A DNA stretch of 13,266 nt from Nitrospirae bacterium GWC2_42_7. GTDB taxonomy: Bacteria > Nitrospirota > Thermodesulfovibrionia > Thermodesulfovibrionales > UBA6898. The notes beneath the pieces were generated by a model that saw only the letters and a list, made by a program, of their open reading frames with translations, ran no database searches and had not been told where the DNA came from. Position numbers and translations under genes: made by a program. The stretch covers positions 6,182 through 19,447 of the forward strand of contig MHDW01000188.1 of the NCBI GenBank assembly GCA_001803645.1, in the 5' to 3' direction. Positions 1-6,903 of this stretch are shown here, one piece after another (the stretch's first letter is position 1; each line of letters begins with the position of its first letter).

Positions 1-244
1 ATTTCCCGAACCATGTTTTGGTTATTCCCAGATCATATGGAGATGATACTGTATACATATACTCTATCCTCGGCTCCAGCGGAGGCGGAGGCCAGAATAT
101 CTTAACATCAGGTCTTGCAATCTCTCCTGTTGCTGCACAGCCAGCAATAAGCGCCAGCAAAAACACAAAAGCACTTGTAGTTCCCATACTTATCTGAAAT
201 CGCTGTTTTGTCACTTTGCTTGCCCTGCAAAAAAATCTCTCCAT
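1..244 (-). CDS. NHL-type lipoprotein, N-terminal part only (cut by window edge)
   Basis: Minus-strand reading frame open from about 244 to the left edge. It encodes a basic stretch, a hydrophobic segment ending in the lipobox LIAGC, then the motif FWPPPPLEPRIEY. The complete NHL lipoprotein at 4254-5324 has the near-identical FWPPPPAQPKIKY just after its own lipidated Cys, so I infer that this is a paralogous propeller lipoprotein whose repeats lie outside the window. The chosen ATG at 244-242 overlaps the TAA of the barrel gene by one base (TAATG), implying translational coupling. GTG at 214 (AGGG about 8 nt upstream) and ATG at 187 are in-frame alternatives. The 187 start would leave a signal peptide with no basic residue, so it is less likely. 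This is the third gene of the isomerase-barrel operon. Family assignment is by resemblance; the start is uncertain. Confidence 0.7.
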   Translation of the reverse strand, partial: MERFFCRASKVTKQRFQISMGTTSAFVFLLALIAGCAATGEIARPDVKIFWPPPPLEPRIEYMYTVSSPYDLGITKTWFGK

Positions 245-2127
245 TAGAACGGCCTGGTTGCCCTAAGAAATATAACCCTTTTATTAATTATATTCCCATT
301 GTCGTCCCGGCTGGATATATTATATTCTCCATGCAGATAAAGCTTTCTGATACGGTAATTGAGAGATGTCAATATCTCATTGGACTTCGAGGTGTTCCCA
401 TCCGAAGAAGTCATTGTCTGTGTTGCTGCCACGGTCAGATAAAAGTTCCTGTAAAGATCAATTTTCAGATTTTCATTCAGTATCAGTGAGTTGGAAGATG
501 AACTGCCTGATCTATAAGCTGAATACTGGGCTGTTGCAGAAAATGTCGAGTATCGGGTCGGCCTTGCATATAATCCTGCATTGAGTACAAATGAAAGTCC
601 ATTAGATGAAGCGCCCTCACTTGGCATATTAATGGAATAACCAAGACTTGCCGAGCTTGTAAGGGTAAATTTTCTGAAGGACCTTGAGGCCGAAATACCT
701 AGGGAGATACTATCGTTAATACTCCCTTCAGTGTCTGCTGTTCCTATCAGTTCTCCATAATAACTATATAAAAAAAGGCCATTAGTCCTTTGGTATGTTT
801 CGTATCGCGAGCCGTAACTCAAATACAATGCATAAGAATGCGATGAAGAACCGGTTGCGGAATTCATTGAAGAACTTAATCCTGTACCGGCATAAGCAGT
901 CAGGATAGATGAATCAAAACGCTTGGAATAATGATAGTTGTAATTGGCGCCCAGATTAGCCTCATATTTATTTTGAGTATCCTCGTTCTCTCGTGTATAT
1001 CTATTATAGGACAGATTTCCGTTAAACGTTAAATTTTTCGAGTAATTGTAGATATTACTGGTCCTGATATCATGGCTTGTTGATTTTACATTATGATCAT
1101 CAAGCATGCTAAAGGCATAACTGTTATAAGAGTAGAATTTCTCGGTCCGGCGTTGCAGGCTAAATGAAAAATGTGTGTCCTTATTGGTATCTGACTTATA
1201 AAATACAAGGTCTGCATATGCAGAGAAAAAATTAAAGAGATCTCTTTGAGCAAAAAGGCTCAGCCTCTGGGATTTCCCGGTATCAGATGAGGAACCGCTG
1301 TCTGTTTTGTATTTCTGTAATTCATATTGCACACCCCATGTTATACCTAGTCCAAAGTCAGAACTTGAGCGATGGCTAAGGTTTGTGTTATTGTTGTTAT
1401 TGTTCAGATTTGAATTATTGTTGCCTCCATTGTTGCCTCCATCTTCACTATTATCTTCTGTATTATCATTATTACTGTTGTTGTTCCTGTTATTGTTCCT
1501 GAAATTATTTCTGTTATTGTTCCTGAAATTATTCAAAAAACTCCCCCTGTCAAAATATGGTGAACCTCTTAAACTGATCGTAAAATAATCAAAAGTAGAC
1601 TCTGTTTTTCCTGTGTTTTGATTGTCACGCTCATATATTGAATGGGAATGTGCTATTGAAAACATTTTATTTGTCCTGGATGAATAGCTCCATCTAGAAC
1701 TAAACTGCGTTATTGTTGTTGTATTATTCAGGCCGAGAAAACCGTCAAGGGTCGACGTTGACCTGCTCGCATTCAGGGATAATGGAAATCTGGTCATGGG
1801 AAATATTAAGGATTCGAAATTAAAACCAATACCCCTGCTGTCACTCTTTGGGGTCTGCTTGTAAAAACTAAAATATATCTCTGATCTAAATAATGCCAGC
1901 CTCGGCCTCCATATATACCCTGAAAGTCCGAGGCTATACTGCATTCCAAAGGTTTTCTGTTCCTCTTTAGCGCCATTGACTTCCCCTGAATAGTTTCTAT
2001 ATGAAAAATCAGCAATTCCATAAAAACGGTACCGTTTTGAATGATCCCAGCGGGATTGCGCTCCGGCAAGAGACGGCAGTAAAACAAGAACAAGCAAAAC
2101 CAATAATAATAATTTTCCCTTTTTCAT
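244..2127 (-). CDS. Putative outer-membrane beta-barrel protein with Asn-rich insert
   Basis: The 627-residue product has a clear Sec signal peptide (MKKGK, a Leu/Val run, cleavage near AGA-QS at 23-24). After it come many short alternating polar/aromatic stretches typical of transmembrane beta-strands, rich in Tyr, Ser, Phe and Asn. The last residue is Phe (RATRPF), as expected for BAM-inserted barrels. Residues 199-249 form a low-complexity Asn-rich segment (FRNNNRNN repeats, then NNGGNNN) that probably makes a long surface or periplasmic loop and separates a smaller N-terminal region from the larger barrel-like half. No CxxCH is present, so it binds no haem c itself. The start lies 3 nt after the isomerase stop and the stop overlaps the next start, so the three genes are one operon. 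I do not recognise the specific family. A role as the porin part of a cytochrome conduit or export pore is inferred from context; an exosortase- or polysaccharide-associated barrel is an alternative. Confidence 0.8.
   Translation of the reverse strand: MKKGKLLLLVLLVLVLLPSLAGAQSRWDHSKRYRFYGIADFSYRNYSGEVNGAKEEQKTFGMQYSLGLSGYIWRPRLALFRSEIYFSFYKQTPKSDSRGIGFNFESLIFPMTRFPLSLNASRSTSTLDGFLGLNNTTTITQFSSRWSYSSRTNKMFSIAHSHSIYERDNQNTGKTESTFDYFTISLRGSPYFDRGSFLNNFRNNNRNNFRNNNRNNNSNNDNTEDNSEDGGNNGGNNNSNLNNNNNNTNLSHRSSSDFGLGITWGVQYELQKYKTDSGSSSDTGKSQRLSLFAQRDLFNFFSAYADLVFYKSDTNKDTHFSFSLQRRTEKFYSYNSYAFSMLDDHNVKSTSHDIRTSNIYNYSKNLTFNGNLSYNRYTRENEDTQNKYEANLGANYNYHYSKRFDSSILTAYAGTGLSSSMNSATGSSSHSYALYLSYGSRYETYQRTNGLFLYSYYGELIGTADTEGSINDSISLGISASRSFRKFTLTSSASLGYSINMPSEGASSNGLSFVLNAGLYARPTRYSTFSATAQYSAYRSGSSSSNSLILNENLKIDLYRNFYLTVAATQTMTSSDGNTSKSNEILTSLNYRIRKLYLHGEYNISSRDDNGNIINKRVIFLRATRPF
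1381..1533 (-). repeat. Low-complexity Asn-codon tract in barrel gene, with 24-bp tandem repeat
   Basis: Codons 199-249 of the barrel gene are mostly AAT/AAC with a few Arg, Gly, Ser and Asp. Within it, on the plus strand, a 24-bp unit beginning ctgttattgttcctg occurs twice in direct tandem (1487-1510 and 1511-1534), differing only in the last base, with a partial further copy before it. A 12-bp unit encoding Gly-Gly-Asn-Asn is duplicated near 1425-1440. Both units are multiples of three, so slippage would change loop length without a frameshift. Confidence 0.85.
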
Positions 2128-2130
2128 TAT

Positions 2131-3102
2131 TTATCTGAATTCCGGATCAAAAATCTCCATTTTCGTGTTTTTCATCAGAGAATTCATGAAATTAACATAA
2201 TTCTCTTCTCTCTTTGAACTAATAAGCTGTCTTTTAGCTTTTTCTTTTACATTCTCAAAAGATGGCGTCTCGCCAAGGATCTTTTCTCCAGCCTTGACAA
2301 TGCTGTAACCGTACATCGTTTTCGCAGGCCCTCCTGTTTCGCCTTCATTCAAAGAAAAAGCAAGCTCTTCAATTTCGGGTTCGAGCCTTCCCTTATGAAT
2401 AAATCCAAGGTCGCCTCCCTTTAAACTATAATCATCCTTAGAGTACTGCATGGCAAGAAGGGAGAAGTCTTCGCCTGCTTTTGCCCTCTTCACAATATCT
2501 TCTGCCAGTTTCAATGCCTTCTCGCGAGCATCCTGATTAGAAGACGGGGCCACTCCGATCATTATATGAAAGATCCTTACCCTGTCAGGCTCCTTGAAAC
2601 TATCTGAGTTATTATTGTAAAATTTCTTTATCTCTTCATCTGTTACAACAGCTTTTTCAAAAACCTCTTTTTTGATCAGTTTATCTACTGCGAGTTCCTT
2701 CTTAATAATATTCCTGTAATAAGCAATTGTCATGCCATTCTTTTTAAGAATATTTTCAAGATTTCTCCGTGTCTTGAATGTCTTAATATCCTCTTGCTCC
2801 CGCTTGTTGATTTCATCTGTATCAGGAAGAAGTCCTCTTCTGACAGCTTCAGTATAAATTAATTCTCTCTTCTTGATATTTTCGAACGCCTGTTTTCTTG
2901 CGGCCTTTTTATTTTCTTCAGGCACAGCGCCATGGACATAAGTTTTTGGTATAAGCCTTTCGGTTTCAAGTTCGATATCTATTGATGTTATGCTGCCTTC
3001 TCCTATTTTTGCTATTATCTTTTCCTCAGCAAAACTGCTCGAAGATTGACAAAAAATACATAAAAACAGAACCGGAATAGTTTTAAAATAAATTAGTTTA
3101 AT
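2131..3102 (-). CDS. Exported parvulin/SurA-like peptidyl-prolyl isomerase, apparent AUU start
   Basis: Peptidyl-prolyl cis-trans isomerase predicted to act in the periplasm on exported or outer-membrane proteins. Numbered from the AUU start (323 residues): signal peptide 1-25 (basic, then VLFLCIF, ending SSFA); an N-terminal chaperone-like helical domain opening EEKIIAKIGEGSITSIDIE, typical of SurA/PrsA-type proteins, to about 170; parvulin domain about 173-272 with the FHIMI active-site strand (His179) and GGDLGF (229-234). The usual GYHII near its end reads GYSIV, so the second conserved His is Ser. A short helical tail follows. The first conventional start in frame is GTG at 2925, which would delete the signal peptide and begin inside the N-domain. 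The frame continues open upstream to ATT at 3102-3100, 5 nt after AAAGGAGG. It heads the operon with the barrel and second lipoprotein and probably helps fold them or the cytochrome. Confidence 0.85.
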   Translation of the reverse strand: MKLIYFKTIPVLFLCIFCQSSSSFAEEKIIAKIGEGSITSIDIELETERLIPKTYVHGAVPEENKKAARKQAFENIKKRELIYTEAVRRGLLPDTDEINKREQEDIKTFKTRRNLENILKKNGMTIAYYRNIIKKELAVDKLIKKEVFEKAVVTDEEIKKFYNNNSDSFKEPDRVRIFHIMIGVAPSSNQDAREKALKLAEDIVKRAKAGEDFSLLAMQYSKDDYSLKGGDLGFIHKGRLEPEIEELAFSLNEGETGGPAKTMYGYSIVKAGEKILGETPSFENVKEKAKRQLISSKREENYVNFMNSLMKNTKMEIFDPEFR

Positions 3103-3115
3103 TTTTTCCTCCTTT
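3100..3115 (-). promoter_or_regulatory. Strong Shine-Dalgarno followed by AUU initiation codon
   Basis: The minus strand reads AAAGGAGG (3115-3108), five A residues, then ATT AAA CTA. The spacing is ideal for initiation at ATT. An in-frame TGA sits directly before the Shine-Dalgarno, and the only conventional start downstream before the mature domain is a distant GTG. The position of the signal peptide fixes the start here. A single T-to-G change would make it ATG, so a sequencing error cannot be excluded. Confidence 0.7.
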
Positions 3116-3133
3116 CAAAAAAAACATTTCTAC

Positions 3134-3139
3134 ATTATA
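3134..3139 (-). promoter_or_regulatory. Probable -10 box of the isomerase-barrel-lipoprotein operon
   Basis: A perfect TATAAT on the minus strand lies about 32 nt upstream of the AUU start and just downstream of the cytochrome terminator, so the three-gene operon seems to have its own promoter. The -35 region is poor (TCATTT or CATTTT at the expected distance). The predicted RNA would start near 3127 and carry a leader of about 25 nt with the Shine-Dalgarno. Confidence 0.5.
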
Positions 3140-3177
3140 ACCACATATTTAGCCTGAAAATGACCTAAAAAATCAAC

Positions 3178-3210
3178 AAAAAAAAGGGATACCTGAAAGG
3201 TATCCCTTTT
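3178..3210 (-). terminator. Rho-independent terminator after cytochrome gene
   Basis: Perfect inverted repeat AAAAGGGATACC / GGTATCCCTTTT with a 5-nt loop. On the minus strand it is followed by a run of eight T. It lies about 20 nt after the cytochrome stop codon. It separates the cytochrome transcript from the downstream isomerase operon. The A/T flanks are symmetrical enough for some activity in the other direction, but no plus-strand gene ends here. Confidence 0.92.
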
Positions 3211-3230
3211 GAGCAACTTAATAAAACCTA

Positions 3231-4019
3231 CTACTTACAGTGACATGAGAGACACAATCCACTGCCTACGTTGTTAACTTTCAGGAACGGAGAATATCCT
3301 GACTGAGTACCGCCATAGTAAATATGCGCTCCATGGCATGATGAACACTGGAACTGATTGCTTGGTGTAAGTTTTGCACTGATTGATGTTGCTGTAGGAT
3401 AATCAGTAACAAATTGCCCAATAGCAGTTGCATAGTTTCCAGTTACACAAGTAGCTACAGTAGCTGGATCAACTAGTCCACCATCAAGATTCGCCAGTGC
3501 TGTGTCATAAGTAAAGTTCACAGGATGGTCATTAGAAAGATCTGTTCCGATATTCGCGTTTGTGCTTATCGTTGTCATGAAACCAGCATTCGACATTGTA
3601 GGATTAGCACCGATATCATTCGAAGGATTGTAAAGCGAGTTAACAGCCTGCGTTCCATCATGACAGCTCATGCAGAGGTTTGACAAAGCGGTCCCGTTTC
3701 CAGAAAGCTCAACTTGAGTACCCTGTCCCTGCGGTGCAGCTCCAGCATTAAATGTCGTGCTGTTATACATGCCATAACCATCAGTTTTTGTCGACAACGA
3801 GTGGTTCCATAGTGGGTCTGTACTAATGCCTGTTGCCTGGTGAGGGGTATGGCAAAATACACATATCTGGTCCTCATTTGAAGACTTATAGCTGCCAGTA
3901 CCTGATGTCGACAGGTTATGCTTTGTGCCTGATACGTTGTTAATCGGGGCACTGATCGCAATCGCTACCAAAGCAAGAGACATCAATACAACCATCAATA
4001 AAAGTAAGGATTTTTTCAT
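3231..4019 (-). CDS. Secreted tetrahaem c-type cytochrome (doubled-CXXCH type)
   Basis: Exported electron-transfer protein of 262 residues. The signal peptide is MKKS plus a long Leu/Val/Ala core, cleaved near ISA-P at 24-25. Four haem c sites are visible: CVFCH 53-57, CMSCH 116-120, CSSCH 225-229 and CLSCH 256-260. Five other histidines (34, 60, 73, 165, 232) could serve as distal ligands, so bis-His coordination is possible. The patterns GTKHNLS, ICVFCHTPH, PLWNHS, LCMSCHDGT and LSNDHPVNFTYD are of a kind common in single-domain cytochromes of Desulfobacterota and Nitrospirota. The protein is rich in Ser, Thr, Asn and Gly, as in extracellular cytochromes. The start is the ATG 7 nt after GGGAGG; an upstream TTG at 4088 gives a poorer N-terminus. 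It lies downstream of an NHL lipoprotein gene and ends at a strong terminator. The four-haem count invites comparison with the filament-forming cytochrome OmcE of Geobacter; identity with it is not shown. Confidence 0.93.
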   Translation of the reverse strand: MKKSLLLLMVVLMSLALVAIAISAPINNVSGTKHNLSTSGTGSYKSSNEDQICVFCHTPHQATGISTDPLWNHSLSTKTDGYGMYNSTTFNAGAAPQGQGTQVELSGNGTALSNLCMSCHDGTQAVNSLYNPSNDIGANPTMSNAGFMTTISTNANIGTDLSNDHPVNFTYDTALANLDGGLVDPATVATCVTGNYATAIGQFVTDYPTATSISAKLTPSNQFQCSSCHGAHIYYGGTQSGYSPFLKVNNVGSGLCLSCHCK

Positions 4020-4049
4020 TTTAACACCTCCCTTCACCTTTGAAATTTG

Positions 4050-4068
4050 ACTTAAACAATGTTTAAGT
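4050..4068. repeat. 8-bp inverted repeat in cytochrome leader
   Basis: ACTTAAAC-AAT-GTTTAAGT is a perfect palindrome with 3-nt spacing, 31 nt upstream of the cytochrome ATG. It has the shape of a dimeric-repressor operator, or of a small AU-rich hairpin in the leader. It has no T-run and is AT-rich, so it is not a terminator. Function unknown. Confidence 0.5.
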
Positions 4069-4114
4069 TTGATAAATAATGTATGCAATTTTTATTCCTT
4101 TCTGAAACTTTGTA

Positions 4115-4143
4115 TAAATATCAATACTTTCATAAAATCTCAA
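4115..4143 (-). promoter_or_regulatory. Candidate promoter of the cytochrome gene
   Basis: On the minus strand TTGAGA (4143-4138), a 17-nt spacer and TATTTA (4120-4115) form a plausible sigma-70-like promoter. It would give a leader of about 90 nt containing the palindrome at 4050-4068 and the GGGAGG ribosome site. The -10 match is weak. The cytochrome may alternatively be read through from the NHL lipoprotein gene. Confidence 0.35.
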
Positions 4144-4183
4144 CAAAAAAACCATTACAGCTTGTGCGTCAAAAAACAACATA

Positions 4184-4199
4184 TGCGCTTTTTAGCGCA
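4184..4199. repeat. Small GC hairpin in NHL-cytochrome gap
   Basis: TGCGCT-TTTT-AGCGCA is a 6-bp perfect inverted repeat in a very AT-rich stretch between the NHL lipoprotein and the cytochrome. The GCTTGTGCG at 4160-4168 can pair, with one mismatch, to CGCACCAGC at 4196-4204, giving a competing longer stem. On the minus strand the hairpin is followed after about 7 nt by a run of T. It could attenuate or partly terminate the transcript, or stabilise RNA ends between two unequally expressed genes. Confidence 0.4.
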
Positions 4200-4253
4200 C
4201 CAGCTATATCACAAGAAAATCAAAATACTTTTAATATAATCTATAAAAAACGT

Positions 4254-5324
4254 TTATTTGTCAAGAAGATTTTTCTTTTCACCCGAATATCTCCCGCCAA
4301 GATACTGAAATACCTGAACCCGGAAATTCAACTGGTCAACAACATATATCCTATCCTGTTGATCTATTGATATGCCTGATGGATTCTGGAATTCACCGGG
4401 CCCGAGTCCGGCATGTCCGACATCCATAAGTAACTGGCCGTCAGGATTAAATAACCTGAAGTTATTGAAAGCAGTGTCGCCGACATAGACATGGTCCTCT
4501 GAGTCAATAGCAATTCCCTTGGGCCGGGCAAAACAATTAAGACAGTCCCCTATCTGGCCGAATTTCCGTATGAATTTGCCTTCAGAATCAAATGCCTGCA
4601 CCCTGAAATTACCGGAGTCTGTAATATAAACCTCATTTTTTGAATTTATCGCAATATATATAGGATAATTAAACTGTCCATCTTCGCTCCCCCTGCTGCC
4701 CATTGTTGAAATATATTTTCCATCGAGCGAAAATACAAAAATCTTATGTTTAAGTGTGTCAATCACATACAATCTTTTTAGTTTTTTGTCTATTGCAAGG
4801 CCAGTCGGTCTTTCAAATGACCCTTCAGGGCCGCCGCCGCTAATATTCATTTGAAAAAGGCCGTTCATATTGTATATATTAACTACATTATTTTTAGAAT
4901 CAGAGACATAAATCCTACCGCTTCCTTCATCAATTGCTATATCCACAGGCACTGATAGTTTACCCTGTCCCACTTTCCCCAAAAACCAGAAGTTTTTTGC
5001 AACCCTGTCTATCACAATCACTGCTCCATGCATTGTATCAGTAACATATATCCTGCCGCTTGAATCCACTGCCACTGCCTGCGGCTTGCGCAACATCAAT
5101 GTGCCTTCTTCTCCAATAATGTTTTCCGCAAATACTGCAAATGCAGACTTTCCGAAATCATCCACTCTGTGCCATGACTCAAGATATTTGATCTTCGGCT
5201 GGGCAGGGGGAGGAGGCCAAAACAGATCAACCTGCTCAACGGTTGTCGGAGAGCATCCAAAAAACACTAACAACATAAGAAGCATATAACGTTCTGCGCG
5301 TTTTCTATTAATAAATTTTCTCAT
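4254..5324 (-). CDS. Six-bladed NHL-repeat beta-propeller lipoprotein
   Basis: Exported propeller protein of 356 residues. The basic N-terminus and hydrophobic stretch end at FFGC, making Cys24 the likely lipidated residue (the lipobox is imperfect, Phe at -3). The FWPPPP motif at 35-40 follows. Six NHL repeats with the pattern P-x-G/A-[IV]-A-[IV]-D ... [IL]-Y-V-x-D lie at about 80-106, 126-152, 172-199, 220-246, 267-293 and 314-340, enough for one closed propeller with no other domain. A CLNC pair (261-264) sits in the loop before blade 5; it lacks the His of a haem site. The start has AAAGGA 6 nt upstream. Such propellers usually act as protein-binding scaffolds. Its place immediately upstream of the cytochrome suggests that it binds or anchors the cytochrome or the barrel at the membrane. 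A catalytic role, as in some NHL lyases, is less likely. Confidence 0.9.
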   Translation of the reverse strand: MRKFINRKRAERYMLLMLLVFFGCSPTTVEQVDLFWPPPPAQPKIKYLESWHRVDDFGKSAFAVFAENIIGEEGTLMLRKPQAVAVDSSGRIYVTDTMHGAVIVIDRVAKNFWFLGKVGQGKLSVPVDIAIDEGSGRIYVSDSKNNVVNIYNMNGLFQMNISGGGPEGSFERPTGLAIDKKLKRLYVIDTLKHKIFVFSLDGKYISTMGSRGSEDGQFNYPIYIAINSKNEVYITDSGNFRVQAFDSEGKFIRKFGQIGDCLNCFARPKGIAIDSEDHVYVGDTAFNNFRLFNPDGQLLMDVGHAGLGPGEFQNPSGISIDQQDRIYVVDQLNFRVQVFQYLGGRYSGEKKNLLDK

Positions 5325-5367
5325 CTTTTATCCTTTAATCCTTATAATTATAGTTATAATAATTAGT

Positions 5368-5396
5368 AAATTAACAAATGGTTCTTATAATGTCAA
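5368..5396 (-). promoter_or_regulatory. Candidate promoter of NHL lipoprotein gene
   Basis: A perfect TTGACA (minus strand, 5396-5391) in the 82-nt gap upstream of the lipoprotein gene is followed after 17 nt by the weak -10 TAATTT. A perfect TATAAT also occurs further down the gap, nearer the ribosome site, with only a poor -35. One of these may start a transcript separate from the glycosyltransferase genes upstream. Confidence 0.4.
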
Positions 5397-5406
5397 TATA
5401 ATCTCG

Positions 5407-6900
5407 TTAATTTTCATATCTTTGTTTGCGAACATACTCAATAAGATATGGATTTCCTGATGCAGAATACTCAGCCCTGTCCCATATTTTTTTTGCTTCG
5501 CCGGAATTCCCCTCCTGATCTCTTCTCTTTGCAAAATATACATATCTTTCAACTGCAGCCCGGTTTATCCTCAGCATAGCATCATATTCATGACGGGCCT
5601 TCTGTTCTTCTCCTGACTTTAAATAGATCCTGTGGAGATTCCATCTGACAACAAGAGAGTCAGGCGCTATTCTCACTGCGCTCTCAAAAAGTGCAGTGTC
5701 ATTCTTCCAGTCAACTGTCCTTGCTGCGCTTCTCACTGTCAAAGCGATTAGTATTAACAAAAAAGCGGGTAGAAAACGCCTTATAATGACGTCCTCTTTT
5801 AAGAATACCGCACCTGTCAGACAAAGAGCGCTTAAAGGCATATAAATATATCTTTCTGACATTATATGCCCTATAACAGGAACAATATTGCTTAGCGGTA
5901 AAAGTGAAATAATAAAAAAAACAAGGGGAAATGCCCTGTGGTCTTCCTTTTTTATCAGATATATTGACGATACTGACAGTAAAATGATTAAAACAACCAC
6001 TGATATTACATGCCAGTCCAAAGGAGTGACTATCCAGGCTATGTCATGCCTCACTGAAAGATCAGCAGGCCAGAATATTATTTTAATATATTCTAAAAAT
6101 GCGGCTGATGTAGTATAAAGTGTAATAGCAGGACTGCCGAGTATATACTCACCGCGTTCAGGCCCCGGAGAGACATAAAGTATCATAAACATATATAAAA
6201 CTGTTACAGCAAGTAGAGGCAACACGCCATACAAAAATAATTTTCCGGCCTTCTGCCTGAAGATGATCAGCATAACAATCGATACTATCGGTATCACCAA
6301 TGCAGTTTCTTTCGAAAGATGCCCTGCAAGTGCGGATATAGTAATAATAATGGAATAACTTATCCTGCCTTCATTAGAATCAACAATACGATAAAGATAA
6401 TATATTGTTATCAGGACAAAAAGAGCGGATAATATTTCCTTTACATTTGATATTCCTGCTACGGATTCTGTGACAACCGGATGAACAGCAAATAATAATG
6501 CACTAAACAATGAGACAAGCCTTTTTTTTGTAATGGAAAGTGCAAGAATAAAAACCATGAAAGAAACTAATATTTGCAATAGGATCGAGAATGAATGAAG
6601 ATATATTGTATGGGGCCCGGGTAGAGACACAACAAACATAAAAATAAGAGTTCTCAAAGGACGGTAATATGAACCGCCTGCTCCTGAACTTCCGGCCTGT
6701 CTGTCTGTAAAAGCCCCCTTAAGAATAGAGCTGATATTATCATCTGATGCAAGTTTTTCTGCCTGTGGGATGAGATAATTGTCATCCCATGTATATCCGT
6801 TGAAAATTCCGGCCCCGTGAGCTGCAAGAGTAAAGATGATCAGCACCAGAAAAACAACCTTGTTACTCCTGATTAACTGATCGATGCTATCGGTTGACAT
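5407..6900 (-). CDS. GT-C type membrane glycosyltransferase-like protein with C-terminal TPR
   Basis: Polytopic inner-membrane protein of 497 residues, roughly ten hydrophobic helices, then a soluble C-terminal TPR region (about 402-476). The architecture and motifs resemble the TMTC/PMT group of GT-C enzymes, which use polyprenyl-phosphate sugars. Key features are WDD at 38-40 in the first periplasmic loop (the usual place of the catalytic acids), YYRPL at 78-82, HPVVTE at 140-145 with K154-E155, LSKE at 195-198 and SERYIYMP at 348-355. A DWKND motif at the end of the membrane part leads into the TPR. It starts 3 nt after the upstream gene, so the two are co-transcribed. Likely reaction: transfer of a sugar from a lipid carrier to an exported protein or glycan. 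Donor and acceptor are unknown. Confidence 0.8.
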   Translation of the reverse strand: MSTDSIDQLIRSNKVVFLVLIIFTLAAHGAGIFNGYTWDDNYLIPQAEKLASDDNISSILKGAFTDRQAGSSGAGGSYYRPLRTLIFMFVVSLPGPHTIYLHSFSILLQILVSFMVFILALSITKKRLVSLFSALLFAVHPVVTESVAGISNVKEILSALFVLITIYYLYRIVDSNEGRISYSIIITISALAGHLSKETALVIPIVSIVMLIIFRQKAGKLFLYGVLPLLAVTVLYMFMILYVSPGPERGEYILGSPAITLYTTSAAFLEYIKIIFWPADLSVRHDIAWIVTPLDWHVISVVVLIILLSVSSIYLIKKEDHRAFPLVFFIISLLPLSNIVPVIGHIMSERYIYMPLSALCLTGAVFLKEDVIIRRFLPAFLLILIALTVRSAARTVDWKNDTALFESAVRIAPDSLVVRWNLHRIYLKSGEEQKARHEYDAMLRINRAAVERYVYFAKRRDQEGNSGEAKKIWDRAEYSASGNPYLIEYVRKQRYEN

Positions 6901-6903
6901 TGA

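Noticed and set aside
1307..1588. Plus-strand Leu-rich open frame
   Set aside because: It is the antisense of the Asn-codon tract in the barrel gene; the Leu runs are a composition artefact.
2131..2925. GTG at 2925 as start of the isomerase
   Set aside because: It would remove the signal peptide and the conserved beginning of the N-domain, which lie in frame upstream behind a near-perfect ribosome site.
3178..3210. Terminator hairpin as a CRISPR-like or mobile-element repeat
   Set aside because: Single copy, adjacent to a stop codon, with a T-run in the direction of the gene: a simple terminator explains it.
4020..4088. TTG at 4088 as start of the cytochrome
   Set aside because: It has an AAAGGA upstream but adds 23 residues before an ideal signal peptide; the ATG at 4019 has GGGAGG at good spacing.
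4533..4544. CLNC in the NHL lipoprotein as a haem c site
   Set aside because: The residue after the second Cys is Phe, not His, so no CxxCH motif exists.
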